Made by a program: the position numbers and the translations under genes. A stretch of 64,000 bases of DNA from Gemmatimonadota bacterium (GTDB taxonomy: Bacteria > Gemmatimonadota > Gemmatimonadetes > Gemmatimonadales > Gemmatimonadaceae): the NCBI GenBank assembly GCA_016714015.1, contig JADJNZ010000001.1, positions 992,001 through 1,056,000 of the forward strand, read 5' to 3'. Shown piece by piece: positions 17,111 through 25,634 of the stretch. Under the pieces are notes generated by a model, which saw nothing but the letters and a program-made list of their open reading frames with translations, was not told the DNA's origin and searched no databases. Each line of letters begins with the position of its first letter. Position 1 is the first letter of the stretch.

Positions 17111-19351
17111 TCAAGCTAGCCGCGCTCGGCGCAGCCGCAAAGAATTCCCCACCACGCTCACCGAGCTGAACGCCATCGCGGCGCTGGCGAGCACCGGACT
17201 CAGGAGCAATCCGAAGGTGGGATAGAGGATTCCCGCCGCCACCGGGATGCCGATGACGTTGTAGACGAAGGCCCAGAAGAGGTTCTCCTTCATGGTCCGC
17301 ATGGTGCGGCGCGAGAGGAGGATCGCCTGCGCCGCCGTGCGGAGGTCGCCGCGCATCAGCACGATGTCGCCCGCCTCCACCGCGATGTCGGTCCCGGTGC
17401 CCATCGCCATGCCCACATCGGCCTGCACCAGCGCCGGCGCATCGTTAATGCCGTCGCCCACCATCGCGACGACCTTTCCCTCGCCCTGCAGGCGCTTGAT
17501 CTCGGCGACCTTCCCGTCGGGGAGGACGCCGGCGACGACTCGCACCACGCCCGCCTCCCGCGCGATCGCCTGCGCGGTGCGCGCGTGATCGCCGGTGAGC
17601 AGCACGACCTCGAGCCCCATCGCATGCAGGCGCGCGATCGCCTCGCGGGAGGTCGCCTTGATCGGGTCGGCCACGGCGATGAGTCCCGCGAGCGCGCCGT
17701 CCGCGGCGACGTACATCGCCGTACGGCCGGCATCCGCGAGGCGCGCGGCATCGGCGGCGAGCGGCGTGAGGTCGATCGCGTAGTCCTCCATGAGTGCCGC
17801 GTTTCCCACAGCGAGAGCCACGCCGTCGACGACGCCGGTCGCGCCCTGTCCCGTCACCGAGGAGAAGGCTTCCACGTCGCCGAGGACCAGCGACCGCGCG
17901 ACCGCGTGCCGGACGATCGCGTCGGCGAGCGGGTGCTCCGAGCGCCGCTCGAGCGAGGCGACGAGTGCGAGGAGGCGTGATTCGTCGCGCGCGGCACCCG
18001 GCGCCACCAGCAGGTCAGTGACCGTCGGCTTCCCCTCGGTGACCGTGCCGGTCTTGTCGAGCACCACCGTAGTGATGTCGCCGGCGCGCTGCAGCGCCTC
18101 GCCGCCCTTGATGAGCACGCCGAGCTCGGCCCCCTTGCCCGTCGCGACCATCACTGCCGTCGGCACTGCGAGCCCCATGGCGCAGGGACAGGCGATGATG
18201 AGTACCGAGACCGCGGCCGCGAAGCCGCGTACCACCGGCGCGGTCTCCGCGAGGAAGTACCACGCGACGAAGGTGAGCACCGCGAGCCCCATCACCGTCG
18301 GCACGAAGACCGCCGAGATCCGGTCGGCGAGGTGCTGGATCGGCGCGCGTGTTCCCTGCGCATCGCGCATGAGCGTGACGATGCGCGCGAGCACCGAGTC
18401 GGAGCCGAGCGTCGTCGCCGCGAGCTGGAAGGCGCCGGTGCCGTTCATCGTGCCGCCGATCACGCGGTCGCCGGCGGCCTTCGCCACCGGCAGTGACTCG
18501 CCCGTGAGCATCGACTCGTCGATCGCGCTCGCGCCCTGCAGCACGGTGCCGTCCACCGGCACGCGCTCGCCCGGGCGCACGACGATGATCTCCCCCGGCA
18601 TGACGTGCGCGATGTCGACGTCGCGCTCCACGCCGGCGCGCAACACCCGCGCGGTGCGCGGCTGCAGCTGCACGAGCGCGCGCAACGCCACCGCGGTGTT
18701 CCGCTTGGCCCGCGCCTCGAACGCGTTCCCCGTGAGGATGAAGGCGATGATGAGGATCACCGCCTCGTAGTAGACGTCGGCGGGCACGCCGCGGGACGTG
18801 AAGAAACCCGGCGCGACGGTGGCGATCACCGAGTAGAGCCAGGCCGCGCCCGTCCCCACCGCGATGAGCGTGTTCATGTCGGTCCCGCCGTGGCGGATGC
18901 CCGCCCACGCGCGCCGATAGAAGTGCGCACCCGCCGTGAGCATCACGCCGGTCGTGACGACGAGCAGCGCCCACGGCGCCCAGGCGTAGTGATGCATCCA
19001 GGGCATCGCCGCCATCGCCGCCGCCCCGATCAGGCCGCTCGTGATGGCCTTCGTGCGGAGTTCGCCGAACTCGCGCGCCGTCGCGACGTCGCGCGCCTCC
19101 TGCTCCTCGAAGGCGCTCTGCTCGACGGCCGGGATCTCCGCGCCGTACCCCGCCCCACGGATCGCCTCCACCAGCCGTTCGGCCGAGACCACCGCGGGAT
19201 CGAACGAGATGGTGGCGTTCGCCATCATGAGGTTCACCGTCGCGTCGCTCACGCCGGACTGCTTCTGCAGCGTGCGCTGCACCCGCGCCTGGCAGGCGGC
19301 GCAGGTCATCCCGGTGACGGGGATGCGGGTGGTCTCGACGACGGGGCTCAT
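17111..19351 (-). CDS. copA: Copper-translocating P1B-type ATPase
   Basis: A 746-residue inner-membrane pump that should export cytosolic Cu(I). One N-terminal heavy-metal domain has GMTCAAC (Cys17, Cys20). Eight membrane segments are expected, with the transport motif ACPCAMG at about residue 386, TGES in the actuator domain, the phosphorylation site DKTGT at about 432, and GDGINDAP near 630. The C-terminus (NVIGIPVAAG...LSPVLASAAMAFSSVSVVGNSLRL) matches the CopA signature with N and MxxSS. The upstream 60 bp has an AT/C-rich patch that could contain its promoter. No CueR or CsoR gene is in the window. Confidence 0.97.
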   Translation of the reverse strand: MSPVVETTRIPVTGMTCAACQARVQRTLQKQSGVSDATVNLMMANATISFDPAVVSAERLVEAIRGAGYGAEIPAVEQSAFEEQEARDVATAREFGELRTKAITSGLIGAAAMAAMPWMHHYAWAPWALLVVTTGVMLTAGAHFYRRAWAGIRHGGTDMNTLIAVGTGAAWLYSVIATVAPGFFTSRGVPADVYYEAVILIIAFILTGNAFEARAKRNTAVALRALVQLQPRTARVLRAGVERDVDIAHVMPGEIIVVRPGERVPVDGTVLQGASAIDESMLTGESLPVAKAAGDRVIGGTMNGTGAFQLAATTLGSDSVLARIVTLMRDAQGTRAPIQHLADRISAVFVPTVMGLAVLTFVAWYFLAETAPVVRGFAAAVSVLIIACPCAMGLAVPTAVMVATGKGAELGVLIKGGEALQRAGDITTVVLDKTGTVTEGKPTVTDLLVAPGAARDESRLLALVASLERRSEHPLADAIVRHAVARSLVLGDVEAFSSVTGQGATGVVDGVALAVGNAALMEDYAIDLTPLAADAARLADAGRTAMYVAADGALAGLIAVADPIKATSREAIARLHAMGLEVVLLTGDHARTAQAIAREAGVVRVVAGVLPDGKVAEIKRLQGEGKVVAMVGDGINDAPALVQADVGMAMGTGTDIAVEAGDIVLMRGDLRTAAQAILLSRRTMRTMKENLFWAFVYNVIGIPVAAGILYPTFGLLLSPVLASAAMAFSSVSVVGNSLRLRRARLA

Positions 19352-19412
19352 GACGGTCCGGGGGTGGGATCGAGGGTTCGATCCTGTCGGAGGTTATATA
19401 CCCCCTCCCCCT

Positions 19413-20408
19413 ATGTCAACTCGACAGCTCGGCAGCGCGATTATCGTGCATCCGTATGGGCACCCAGCCGCTTTCCCGCACGTGACCGCGCCCGGCGCGA
19501 AGGAGCGCTACCTGGCCTGGCGGCGCGGGCGCCCGCGCACGCCGCCGCTCGAGCGGCGCACGGTCCGCGCGCGGGGACTCGACTTCGCCGTCTGGATGAG
19601 CCCGCCGGTGGAGGACGCCACGCCGCTCCTCGCCATCAACGGCGGCATGATCTACGGGCACGACCTCCTCTGGCCCACCCTCTCGCCGCTCGCCGCGGGC
19701 CGGCAACTCATCCTCTACGACCAGCGCGGACGCGGACAGACCCCGGCGCCACCGGGCGCGCGCGCGGCGCGCATCGAGCACGACGTCCTCGATGTCGTCG
19801 CCCTGCGCGACGCCCTCGGCATCGCGCGATGGGACCTCGCCGGTCACTCGTGGGGGGGCGGCATCGCGCTGCTCGCGGCCGCCGAGGACGTCGCGGGCGT
19901 GCGGCGCGTCCTCACCTTCGACGCCGTGGGCGCGACCTCCGGCTGGCTCGACCGCCTGCACGCGAGCGCCCTCGCGCACCTCGAGCATCGCGGCGCGACC
20001 GAGGCGCACACGCTCCTCGCGCTGCTCGATCCGCTGCTCCTGCACGAACCCGATCCCGAGCGACACGCCGAGTACAGCCGCACCATGTACGCCGCCTGGT
20101 TCCACGACCAGGGGATGCGCTCCTTCTCGCCGCCCGTGACGCACAGTCCCACCGGCGCGGCGGTGGCGGCCCGCCTGCGCCGCGAGGGGTTCGACTGGCG
20201 CGCGCGCTACGCCGCGGTGCGCGCGCCGGTGCTCCTCGTGCACGGCGTGGAGGATGCGTTGCCCATCGCCGAGGCGCGCGCGAGCGCGGCGCTCATCCCG
20301 CGCGCGCGCGTGGTCGCTATCCCCGAGGCGGGGCACATGCCGTTCTTCGAGAATCCCGAGCCGACCTTCGCCGCGGCGCTCGACTTCCTCGACGGGACCG
20401 AGACGTGA
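19413..20408 (+). CDS. Alpha/beta-hydrolase (proline iminopeptidase / haloperoxidase-like)
   Basis: A 331-residue hydrolase if the ATG at 19413 is used. The fold is clear: oxyanion region AINGGMIYGHDLLWPTLSPL, strand LILYDQRGRGQT, nucleophile elbow GHSWGGG (Ser about residue 146), acid in LLVHGVEDALPIAEA and His in PEAGHMPFF. The DQRGRGQT element is seen in proline iminopeptidase-type enzymes. The start is uncertain: the first 25 residues look non-conserved, and a GTG near 19482 would leave a normal fold. A TATATA stretch at 19395-19400 lies 12 bp before the ATG and may serve this gene or copA. It overlaps the protease gene by 4 bp (GTGA). Confidence 0.85.
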   Translation: MSTRQLGSAIIVHPYGHPAAFPHVTAPGAKERYLAWRRGRPRTPPLERRTVRARGLDFAVWMSPPVEDATPLLAINGGMIYGHDLLWPTLSPLAAGRQLILYDQRGRGQTPAPPGARAARIEHDVLDVVALRDALGIARWDLAGHSWGGGIALLAAAEDVAGVRRVLTFDAVGATSGWLDRLHASALAHLEHRGATEAHTLLALLDPLLLHEPDPERHAEYSRTMYAAWFHDQGMRSFSPPVTHSPTGAAVAARLRREGFDWRARYAAVRAPVLLVHGVEDALPIAEARASAALIPRARVVAIPEAGHMPFFENPEPTFAAALDFLDGTET

Positions 20409-21199
20409 AGCGCCCCCTGCTGCTCGTGCTCGTGGGCGCGGTGCTCATCGGCCTGCGGGTCCGCACGGCGTCCGAGGCCCGGCGCGACGTCGAGCGGCAG
20501 CAGGCCGCCGCCGTGCGGGATGCGGCCGCCGACTCCGCCTTCGCCGACTCGGTGCTGCGCGCCGCCGAGGACATCGGCGCCGAGGTCGAGGTCGTCGGCT
20601 CCGCGCTCCCGGCCCCGGTGCGCGACGCGAACGAGATCCGCCTCGCGCTCGAGGCCTACGCCGCGGGCACCTACATCGGCGAGATGTTCGCCGAGCGTGA
20701 CTCGATGAACTACCGCTGGCCCGAGCGCGTGAACGCGCCGCTCTACGTCTGGGTGCAGACCGCCACGCTCGAGCCCGAGGGCTCGGACTGGCCGCGCATC
20801 GTGCACGAGAGCTTCCACCCGTGGATCGAGACGGGCATCCCGGTGTCGTTCCTCCCCACGGAGGACTCGGCGCGCGCCGACGTGCGCGTCACCTGGGTGG
20901 AGCGCTACGAGAGTCGCACGACCGGGCGCACGCGGTGGGTGCGCGACCAGCACGGCTGGATCACCGCGGCCTCGATCGAGCTCGCGCGCACGCAGCCCGA
21001 CGGGCGCCCGCTCGACGATGCGATCGTCGGCGCGATCGCGCGACACGAGGTGGGGCACCTGCTCGGCCTCACCCACACCGCCGACGAGACGAACATCATG
21101 TCGGCGCGGGTGCGGGTCCGGGAATTGAGCGAGGCGGACCGCGCCACGGTCCGCCTCGTCTACAAGCTGCCGCCGGGGAGCGTGCGCGCCGCCCAGTAG
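20405..21199 (+). CDS. Exported zinc metalloprotease of metzincin type
   Basis: A 264-residue protein with an N-terminal signal/anchor (LLLVLVGAVLIGLRV) and a C-terminal zinc-protease site, HEVGHLLGLTH, with His214, Glu215, His218 and His224, followed about ten residues later by NIMSA as Met-turn. This HExxHxxGxxH plus Met-turn pattern defines matrixin/metzincin-like peptidases. The middle region is acidic with two Trp-rich stretches (YVWVQTATLEPEGSDWPRIV). GTG 20405 was chosen as it overlaps the hydrolase stop and precedes the signal. The stop is 1 bp from the convergent PDZ gene stop, leaving no room for a terminator. Confidence 0.82.
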   Translation: MKRPLLLVLVGAVLIGLRVRTASEARRDVERQQAAAVRDAAADSAFADSVLRAAEDIGAEVEVVGSALPAPVRDANEIRLALEAYAAGTYIGEMFAERDSMNYRWPERVNAPLYVWVQTATLEPEGSDWPRIVHESFHPWIETGIPVSFLPTEDSARADVRVTWVERYESRTTGRTRWVRDQHGWITAASIELARTQPDGRPLDDAIVGAIARHEVGHLLGLTHTADETNIMSARVRVRELSEADRATVRLVYKLPPGSVRAAQ

Positions 21200-21200
21200 A

Positions 21201-22319
21201 TCAGCGCCGGCCCCACTTGAAGCTGATCGTCTTCTTCTCCTTCATCCGGACGACGCTCAACGTCGCCTCGCGTTCGTCCATCGCGCCGAGCATCTGCACG
21301 AGCATCATCGGCGTGGCGACGGGAGCACGACCGACGGCCGTGACGACATCGCCGCTCTTGAGGCCGGAGAGCGAGGCCGGCGTGCCGCTGGCGACGGCGC
21401 TGACGATCACACCCTGGCGCACGCCGAGCACCTCGCCCCAATCGGCATCGAGCATCTTGAACTCGGCGCCGCCGAAGTACCCCACCGCCGTGAGGTTCTG
21501 CGCGCCGGGGCGGAAGATCTCGATGCGCACGTTGCCGACGTCCTCGCGCGGGTCGATCTCGTCACCGCGCAGGATGAGGCGCCGCGGTCCGGTGCCCGGC
21601 TCGTCGACGACGATCCGCCCCGGTCCGGCGATGCGCATCGGCACGAGGGCGCGCTCGAACTCGCCACACGAATCGCCGAACCCTTCGGGTCGGCGGGCGA
21701 TCACCAGCGCGTACTCCTTCACTTGCCCGTTGCGATCGACCCGCACCGTCATGGAGCGCCCCGGCAGGAGCTGCGCCGACACGTCCGGCGTGCGCTCCGT
21801 CGCGTCGAGGCCGGCGAGCGCGAGGATCCGGTCGTTGCGCTGGATCCCGGCGCGTTCCGCCGGCGATCCGGGCTCCACGCTCGTCACCGTGGTGCCGAGG
21901 GACTTCGGCTCGTCGTTCTCGACCTTCCACATGTTCGTGAGGTTGAGCCCGAGATATCCGGGTGGCCGCGGGGCACCCTCCTCGATGCAGCGCGCCTGCA
22001 CGGCGCTCATGATGGCGAAGCCGTCGCGGGCGTGGAGCGCGAGCTGCTCGTCGAGCCGACGGCGCCCGGCGACATCGTTCTCGGGAAGGGCGCGCAGCTC
22101 GCGGAGCAGCTGCGCCTCGCGCTCGCTCCAGGCGGTGACGGTGCGCTTCACCGACTCGACGTCGGCCACGAGGAGGCGCTCGACGAGCGAATCCGAGCGC
22201 AGCATGCGCCGTTCGGTCATACGGACGGTCTGCGTCTGCGCCTCGAGGGCCGCGCCGGAGACGAGCACGGCGCCGAGCGCGACGAGGGTGCACGTGGTGT
22301 GGCGCATGGTGGCGCGCAT
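21201..22319 (-). CDS. Exported protein with two PDZ domains (ECF sigma operon)
   Basis: A 372-residue secreted or periplasmic protein: signal peptide ending ...SGAALEAQ, a helical region (residues about 30-110, Arg/Glu/Leu-rich), a first PDZ with GTTVTSVEPGSPAERAGIQRNDRILALAGL and a second with GVIVSAVASGTPASLSGLKSGDVVTAVG. No protease active site is visible. It is the third gene of the sigma/anti-sigma operon, joined by a TGATG overlap, so a role in envelope stress sensing (binding misfolded protein termini, as RseP or DegS PDZ domains do) is a reasonable inference. ATG 22319 or 22307 could both start it. Confidence 0.85.
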   Translation of the reverse strand: MRATMRHTTCTLVALGAVLVSGAALEAQTQTVRMTERRMLRSDSLVERLLVADVESVKRTVTAWSEREAQLLRELRALPENDVAGRRRLDEQLALHARDGFAIMSAVQARCIEEGAPRPPGYLGLNLTNMWKVENDEPKSLGTTVTSVEPGSPAERAGIQRNDRILALAGLDATERTPDVSAQLLPGRSMTVRVDRNGQVKEYALVIARRPEGFGDSCGEFERALVPMRIAGPGRIVVDEPGTGPRRLILRGDEIDPREDVGNVRIEIFRPGAQNLTAVGYFGGAEFKMLDADWGEVLGVRQGVIVSAVASGTPASLSGLKSGDVVTAVGRAPVATPMMLVQMLGAMDEREATLSVVRMKEKKTISFKWGRR

Positions 22320-23095
22320 CAGTAACGCTCCAGCCGGCGCGTGTCGGGGGCGGACGCACCGATCTGGCGGAGCGTCGCCTCACGGGCGCCGAGCGTCGTG
22401 AGATAGTACTGGTTGAGCATCGGGTCCTGCGGCGAGCGATAGAGCGCCGAGCGCGCGGCGGCGGCGATCTCGTCGAGCGCGACGAGGCGCGCCTGGTACG
22501 AGTCCTCGTTCATGCCGATGAAGCGCGAGGTGGTGTCCTGCGACGCGAGGAACGACGCCGCCCGCTCGTACTGCTGCTGTGCGGTGGTGAGGACCATGAG
22601 CGCCTCGTCGGCGCTGCGGAAGCTCGGCGCGGCGGCCGCCGTGGCGATGGGACCGCCGGCGACGGGCCCGAGCGGGGACGGAACGCCGGCGGTCATCCGC
22701 CCGACGGCGGCGCCACCGACCACGAGCGCCAGGCCCGCGGCGGCTCGCATCGCCCACACCTGCAGCGCCGGCCGGCGTTCGGCGAGCGGCATCACCGGCG
22801 CACCCGCGAACGACGGCGTGCGCGCGGGGACACCCGCCACCGCGCCCGGCATGCCCGACCGTTCGAGCCGCGCCCGGTCGACGATGATCCCCTCGGCGCG
22901 GAGCTGCGGCGCCAGCGCCGACCAGGCGGTGAGCGGTTCGGTCGGGATGGGCGCCATCGCCGCCATCCGCGCGAGGCGGCGATAGGCGGCCACTTCGGCG
23001 CGGCAATCCCAGCAGCCCGCGAGGTGCGTGGCCTCGTCCGCGGTGGGCGTGTCGTCCGCGATCGCGGCGAGTCGGTCAGTCGAGAGATGTGACAT
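22319..23095 (-). CDS. Membrane anti-sigma factor with zinc-finger-like N-terminus
   Basis: A 258-residue protein. The cytoplasmic N-terminus contains HLAGCWDC (residues 25-32), the H-x3-C-x2-C zinc anti-sigma motif. One membrane segment follows (MRAAAGLALVVGGAAVGRM, about residues 125-143), then a periplasmic domain of helices rich in Ala/Gln/Arg. It overlaps the sigma gene by 20 bp at its start and the PDZ gene by 1 bp at its end. It should hold the ECF sigma inactive at the membrane until a signal, perhaps detected by the PDZ partner, releases it. Confidence 0.88.
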   Translation of the reverse strand: MSHLSTDRLAAIADDTPTADEATHLAGCWDCRAEVAAYRRLARMAAMAPIPTEPLTAWSALAPQLRAEGIIVDRARLERSGMPGAVAGVPARTPSFAGAPVMPLAERRPALQVWAMRAAAGLALVVGGAAVGRMTAGVPSPLGPVAGGPIATAAAAPSFRSADEALMVLTTAQQQYERAASFLASQDTTSRFIGMNEDSYQARLVALDEIAAAARSALYRSPQDPMLNQYYLTTLGAREATLRQIGASAPDTRRLERY

Positions 23096-23651
23096 CAGCC
23101 TGGTCCTTCGCCGGCGAGGAGACATCCACGAGATGCGCGAGCAGCCGGCGAAGCTTCGCGCGTGCCTTGAACAGTTGGGACTTCGAGCCCCCCGCGGTGA
23201 TCCCCAGCTCCTGGGCGATCTCCTCGTGGGTATAGCCTTCCACGTCATGCAGCACGAACACCGTCCGGGCCCCCGGCGAGAGCCGCTGGACCGCCTCGTC
23301 GATGCTCTCGGCGAGGAAGCTGCGGTCCATGTCGTCCTCGATCGCGACGGTGTCGTCCTCCATCACCGTCTCGATCTTCGCGAGCCGCCGCACCGAGCGC
23401 AGCGCATTGAGCGTGCGATTCACCGCGATCCGGTGCGCCCACGTCGAGAACTGCGAATCCCCCCGCCAGCTCGGCAGCGCGCGGAAGATCTGGATCCAGA
23501 CCTCCTGCGCGATGTCCGCCGCCTGATCGGGATCCCCGACCAACCGGCGCACGACCGCATCGATGCGAGGCGCATGCGCGACCCAAAGGGCGCGCAGCGC
23601 CGCCTCATCGCCATTGATGGCGCGGCGGATGGTGAGGGGGTCGGTGGCCAT
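23076..23651 (-). CDS. ECF RNA polymerase sigma factor
   Basis: A 191-residue sigma-70 family protein with only regions 2 and 4. Region 2: ALRALWVAHAPRIDAVVRRL, DPDQAADIAQEVWIQIFRAL, FSTWAHRIAVNRTLNALR. Region 4: LSPGARTVFVLHDVEGYTHEEIAQELGI followed by KSQLFKARAKLRRLL. ATG 23651 (MATDPLTIRRAI) is preferred; an upstream GTG would add seven residues. It is first in the operon with the anti-sigma and PDZ genes. A GCAACCTTT motif reading toward the gene at 23833-23841 resembles ECF -35 elements, so autoregulation is possible, but no clear -10 was found. Confidence 0.95.
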   Translation of the reverse strand: MATDPLTIRRAINGDEAALRALWVAHAPRIDAVVRRLVGDPDQAADIAQEVWIQIFRALPSWRGDSQFSTWAHRIAVNRTLNALRSVRRLAKIETVMEDDTVAIEDDMDRSFLAESIDEAVQRLSPGARTVFVLHDVEGYTHEEIAQELGITAGGSKSQLFKARAKLRRLLAHLVDVSSPAKDQADVTSLD

Positions 23652-23932
23652 ACCTGACGGTTGATGAGTCACGTGCGCCCACCGGAGGGTTGCCCGGAGG
23701 AGCGAAGAGCGAGGGGAAGGAGCGAGGATCGAGGGAGAGGGCGAGGAGGTCCGAGGGGGAGGGAGAGGGAGAAGGAACGCCGAGACTGTGATAGTACCCG
23801 GTTACCCCCCGCATCCCCCGGTCGTCGCGCGTAAAGGTTGCACTTCCCCGCATCCCGCCTCAATTCCGTACTCCGTACCGCCCGTACGATCCGCATCGCG
23901 CTTCCCCCCGCATCCCGCCTCGCCCTCCCGCA
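23652..23932. other. Divergent intergenic region with purine-rich tract and short direct repeats
   Basis: No gene. The part next to the sigma gene (about 23695-23780) is a purine-rich tract of GAGGAGCGA/GAGGGAGAGGG type. Further on, CTTCCCCGCATCCCGCCT recurs at about 23843-23860 and 23901-23920 with two extra C, and a third partial copy (CCCCGCATCCC) is at 23807-23818. The promoters for the sigma operon and for the beta-lactamase-like gene must lie here. I see no convincing -10/-35 pair. Confidence 0.5.
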
Positions 23933-25195
23933 GTGTTCATCCCTCTCGTATCCCTCGCCGCCGTCCTGACGTTCGGGAAGGGCCTCCCCTCCGGAGCCCC
24001 CCGCACCGTCGGCATGTCCGCGGATCGCCTCACCACCGTTGACCGGGTCGTCCGCCGCGGCATCACCGCCGGCGCCTACCCCGGGGCATCCGTCGTGGTC
24101 GGGCGAAAGGGCTACGCCGTCTGGCAGAAGGGCTACGGCCGGCTCGGTTGGACCACCACCAGCCCCGCCGTCGTCCCGGAAGAGAGCATCTACGACCTCG
24201 CCTCCCTCACGAAGGTCATCGCCACCACCACCGCCGCGATGATCCTCTACGACGAGGGCAAGCTCGACCTCAAGGCCCCCGTCCAGCGCTACCTGCCCGA
24301 GTTCACCGGGGACATGAAGGACCAGGTGACCATCGAGCACCTCCTCACGCACCGCTCCGGCCTCGCGCCCGGGCGGCAGCTGTGGAAGACCGCCCGCACC
24401 CCCGCCGAGGCCAAGCAACAGGTCCTCGAGTCGCGCCTCCAGCAGCGCCCCGGAGCCCTCTACAACTATTCCGACCTCGGTCCTGACATCCTCGGCTGGG
24501 TCATCGAACGCATCAGCGGCCAGTCCCTCGACCAGTTCACCGAGTCGCGCATCTTCGCGCCGCTCGGGATGGACGACACCGGCTGGCGTCCGGCGCGCGC
24601 GCTCGTCCCGCGCATCGCCCCCACCGAGGTCACGCCCCCGCGCGGCTATCCCGTGCGCGGCGAGGTCGCCGACGAGTCGGCCTTCGCGCTCGGCGGCATC
24701 GCCGGACACGCCGGCCTCTTCGGCACCGCGACCGACCTGAGCGTCTTCGCGCAGATGATGATCAACGGCGGCGAGTACGAGGGCACCCGGATCGTGAAGG
24801 AGGAGACGGTGCGCCTCTTCACCACCGAGGTGCAGGACCATCGGGCCCTCGGCTGGGAGGTCGCCGCCGGGGAGCGTGGGGCCGGCGAGTACCTGAGCCA
24901 CAATGCCTTCGGGCACACCGGCTACACCGGCACCTCGATCTGGATCGACCCCGACCGCGACCTCTTCGTGATCCTCCTGACCAACCGCGTGCACGCGGCG
25001 CGTGCGCGACGGCCGGGGATCATCATCGCCGACGTGCGGCATGACCTCGCCGACGCCGCGGCACTGGCCGTCACCGACGAACCGCTCCTGCGCCAGGTCG
25101 CGTGGCCGCGTACCTTCCGGGTGGATCAGGCCGCGGACTGGACGCGCGGCCGCCCTCTCCCCAAGCGTCCCACGACGAAGGCGAAGCGGAAGTGA
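23933..25195 (+). CDS. Exported serine hydrolase, class C beta-lactamase / PBP4* family
   Basis: A 420-residue protein starting at GTG 23933 with a hydrophobic N-terminus (FIPLVSLAAVLTF). The serine-hydrolase triad motifs are visible: SLTK (SxxK) at about residues 87-90 in DLASLTKVIATTTAAMIL, YSD (YxN-like) at about 180 in LYNYSDLGPDILGWVIE, and HTG in FGHTGYTGTSIWIDP. HRSGLAP and the C-terminal DLFVILLTNRVH are also family features. Relatives are peptidoglycan-active or esterases, and a true lactam-degrading role cannot be claimed. The stop overlaps the MIP18-like gene by 4 bp (GTGA). Confidence 0.92.
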   Translation: MFIPLVSLAAVLTFGKGLPSGAPRTVGMSADRLTTVDRVVRRGITAGAYPGASVVVGRKGYAVWQKGYGRLGWTTTSPAVVPEESIYDLASLTKVIATTTAAMILYDEGKLDLKAPVQRYLPEFTGDMKDQVTIEHLLTHRSGLAPGRQLWKTARTPAEAKQQVLESRLQQRPGALYNYSDLGPDILGWVIERISGQSLDQFTESRIFAPLGMDDTGWRPARALVPRIAPTEVTPPRGYPVRGEVADESAFALGGIAGHAGLFGTATDLSVFAQMMINGGEYEGTRIVKEETVRLFTTEVQDHRALGWEVAAGERGAGEYLSHNAFGHTGYTGTSIWIDPDRDLFVILLTNRVHAARARRPGIIIADVRHDLADAAALAVTDEPLLRQVAWPRTFRVDQAADWTRGRPLPKRPTTKAKRK

Positions 25196-25533
25196 CCGAC
25201 ACAGCAGAACCGACGGGTGCGCTTGGCGCGCCGGGCGCCGTCTCCGAGGACCAGGTCAAGCTCGCGCTGCGCCGCGTGAAGGACCCCGAGCTCAACCTCA
25301 ACATCCTCGACCTCGGCCTCATCTACGCCATCAAGGTCGAGGGGAACGACGTGAGCATCGACATGTCACTCACCTCGCCCGGCTGTCCGTCCGGCCCCGA
25401 GATCATGACCGAGGCCGAGGCGCAGCTGAAGGCGATGCCGGGCGTCGGCAACGTGGCGATGAACCTCGTCTGGTCGCCGCCCTGGACGCCGGACCGGATC
25501 GAGCCGCGGGTGAGGGCGTATCTAGGATTCTAG
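25192..25533 (+). CDS. MIP18-family metal-sulfur cluster biosynthesis protein (DUF59, SufT/PaaD-like)
   Basis: A 113-residue protein with the DUF59 core: VKLALRRVKDPELNLNILDLGLIYAI, then SLTSPGCPSGPEIMTEAEAQL and the terminal VWSPPWTPDRI. The conserved Cys lies in SPGCPSG. Such proteins help Fe-S cluster maturation; a SUF operon occurs 18 kb away. GTG 25192 overlaps the preceding hydrolase stop. The N-terminal 15 residues are Ala/Gly-rich. The first copy of the interspersed repeat element follows 7 bp after the stop and contains a strong hairpin that could terminate this transcript. Confidence 0.92.
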   Translation: MTDTAEPTGALGAPGAVSEDQVKLALRRVKDPELNLNILDLGLIYAIKVEGNDVSIDMSLTSPGCPSGPEIMTEAEAQLKAMPGVGNVAMNLVWSPPWTPDRIEPRVRAYLGF

Positions 25534-25539
25534 GCTAGG

Positions 25540-25634
25540 CTGAAGGATGAAGGATGAAAGCAAGAACGGCGATGCGGGATTTCCCCGCATCGCCGTTCGC
25601 ACTTTCAACCTTCCACCTTCAACCTTCTTCCTCC
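25540..25634. repeat. Interspersed GAAGGATGAAGG inverted-repeat element, copy 1
   Basis: Outer arms of about 21 bp (left 25540-25560, right 25601-25621) pair with 4 mismatches, and further GAAGG-type units extend to 25634. Inside is a perfect 15-bp hairpin (25564-25578 with 25584-25598, 5-nt loop), GAACGGCGATGCGGG against its complement. The right arm overlaps the stop codon of the convergent RNase D gene. The element therefore sits exactly between two convergent gene ends, where the inner hairpin may act as a bidirectional terminator. Four more copies occur at 29.6, 39.8, 41.0 and 44.7 kb. Confidence 0.85.

Noticed and set aside
19381..19412. CsoR/CueR copper operator upstream of copA
   Set aside because: TACCCCCTCCCCCTAT looks suggestive but is not palindromic, and no regulator gene is nearby.
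23672..23780. Purine-rich GAGGGA tract as a simple-sequence promoter element
   Set aside because: No clear -10/-35 or regular period; noted only as composition.
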